Shown: positions 4,778 to 5,162 of the stretch, in pieces
Layout: every line of letters starts with the position of its first letter
Position numbering within the stretch: position 1 is the stretch's first letter
NCBI GenBank assembly: GCA_023487865.1
Contig: JAMDBG010000202.1
Span: forward strand, 1-5,162
Reading direction: 5' to 3'
Source of the DNA: Deltaproteobacteria bacterium
Lineage (GTDB): Bacteria > Desulfobacterota > Syntrophia > Syntrophales > UBA5619
Length of the DNA stretch: 5,162 bases
The notes under the pieces: model-generated
Told to the model about the DNA's origin: nothing
The model's input: the letters and a program-made list of their open reading frames with translations, nothing else
The model's database searches: none
Program-made: the position numbers and the translations under genes

Positions 4778-5162
4778 TCATCCGTATCCCAGCTCCTCGA
4801 GACGCTCCTCGCCGATCCCGAGGAAATGGGCGACCTCATGGACGACGGTGATCTCGATCTCGCGCTCCAGTTCGGTGAGGCTGCCGCACATTTCCTCCAG
4901 AGGCTCCTGGAAGATGAATATCGTATCCGGATGGACGGGGGGCGGGGCGAAAAAGGAGTGCTCCTTTAAAGAGGCCCCTTCGTAGAGACCCAGGAGCGGC
5001 TCGTCCGGCGGATATCCCATCTCCCTGAGCAGCTCCGGGGAAGGGCGCTTCTTCACGGTGAGGACGACGTTCGCCATCCGATCCCGGATCTCCGCCGGGA
5101 TCCGTTGATACGCCCGCCGGACCGCCCTGTCGAATTCCTTCTGGTTCTGGCCGGCTTCAGGC
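4778..5162 (-). CDS. Zincin-type metallopeptidase of the minimal HExxH family (5' end outside the window)
   Basis: The frame is open from the right edge to TGA at 4780-4778. The visible 127 residues begin P-E-A-G-Q-N-Q-K-E-F-D and include R-R-A-Y-Q-R-I-P-A-E-I-R-D-R-M-A-N-V. An internal ATG at 5077 gives a 99-residue reading, but the upstream part matches the usual N-terminal helix of the family (F-x-x-x-V-x-x-A ... I-P-x-E), so the true start lies off the edge. The zinc site H-E-V-A-H is encoded at 4840-4826, followed by F-L-G-I-G-E-E-R-L-E-E-L-G-Y, the family's characteristic end (Pfam Zincin_1-like). L-L-G-L-Y-E-G and the strand D-T-I-F-I-F-Q are also typical. The family is small, cytoplasmic and of uncertain substrate. 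rmuC begins 15 bases downstream with its ribosome binding site next to this stop, indicating one operon. Confidence 0.88.
   Translation of the reverse strand, partial: PEAGQNQKEFDRAVRRAYQRIPAEIRDRMANVVLTVKKRPSPELLREMGYPPDEPLLGLYEGASLKEHSFFAPPPVHPDTIFIFQEPLEEMCGSLTELEREIEITVVHEVAHFLGIGEERLEELGYG

Noticed and set aside
4259..4985. Plus-strand open frames opposite the rmuC 5' half and the metallopeptidase
   Set aside because: Overlapping frames antisense to strongly recognised genes; their Ser/Arg- or Leu-rich translations reflect the opposite-strand coiled-coil codons.
5081..5101. Inverted repeat ATCCCGG/CCGGGAT near the right edge
   Set aside because: It lies within the metallopeptidase coding sequence (around I-P-A-E-I-R-D), has no T tract, and is readily explained by codon use.

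Overview
The window reads as ordinary bacterial chromosome: GC-rich, compact genes, clear Shine-Dalgarno sequences and recognisable sigma70-type promoters. The mix of genes (a glycine-rich RRM protein, a CspA-type protein, an MdtG-like exporter and RmuC) and the base composition would suit a deltaproteobacterium (Desulfobacterota, e.g. Syntrophales-like). That placement is inference from gene content and is weak. I see no phage, insertion-sequence, CRISPR, tRNA or rRNA signal.

Layout, left to right. The C-terminal end of a glycerol-kinase-like FGGY kinase (+) enters at the left edge and converges on a CspA-family cold-shock gene (-), with a shared bidirectional terminator between them. Upstream of csp is a 12-TM MFS exporter (-). 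Its stop codon lies inside the -35 box of the best csp promoter. A roughly 330-base divergent intergenic region separates the exporter from a small RRM RNA-binding protein gene with an RGG tail (+). The RRM gene ends in a strong terminator and converges on a minus-strand group. In transcription order that group is a zincin-type metallopeptidase (cut by the right edge), rmuC (15 bases later), and a small thioredoxin-fold-like CxxC protein of unknown function. The last gene has its own near-consensus promoter at the rmuC stop codon.

The main point of interest is regulatory. The two genes for small single-strand-RNA-binding proteins (csp and the RRM gene) each have a long predicted leader holding a terminator-like hairpin upstream of the ribosome binding site. 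Both hairpins, and the terminator after the RRM gene, are closed by CCGCC/GGCGG arms. The csp hairpin lies between two candidate promoters, so one transcript would carry it and the other would not. This suggests RNA-level control (attenuation, antitermination or temperature sensing) of cold-shock-type RNA chaperones, or a small RNA ending before the RRM gene. It rests on sequence inspection alone. The protein-coding content is otherwise mostly known families, and I did not find a clearly new multi-gene system.
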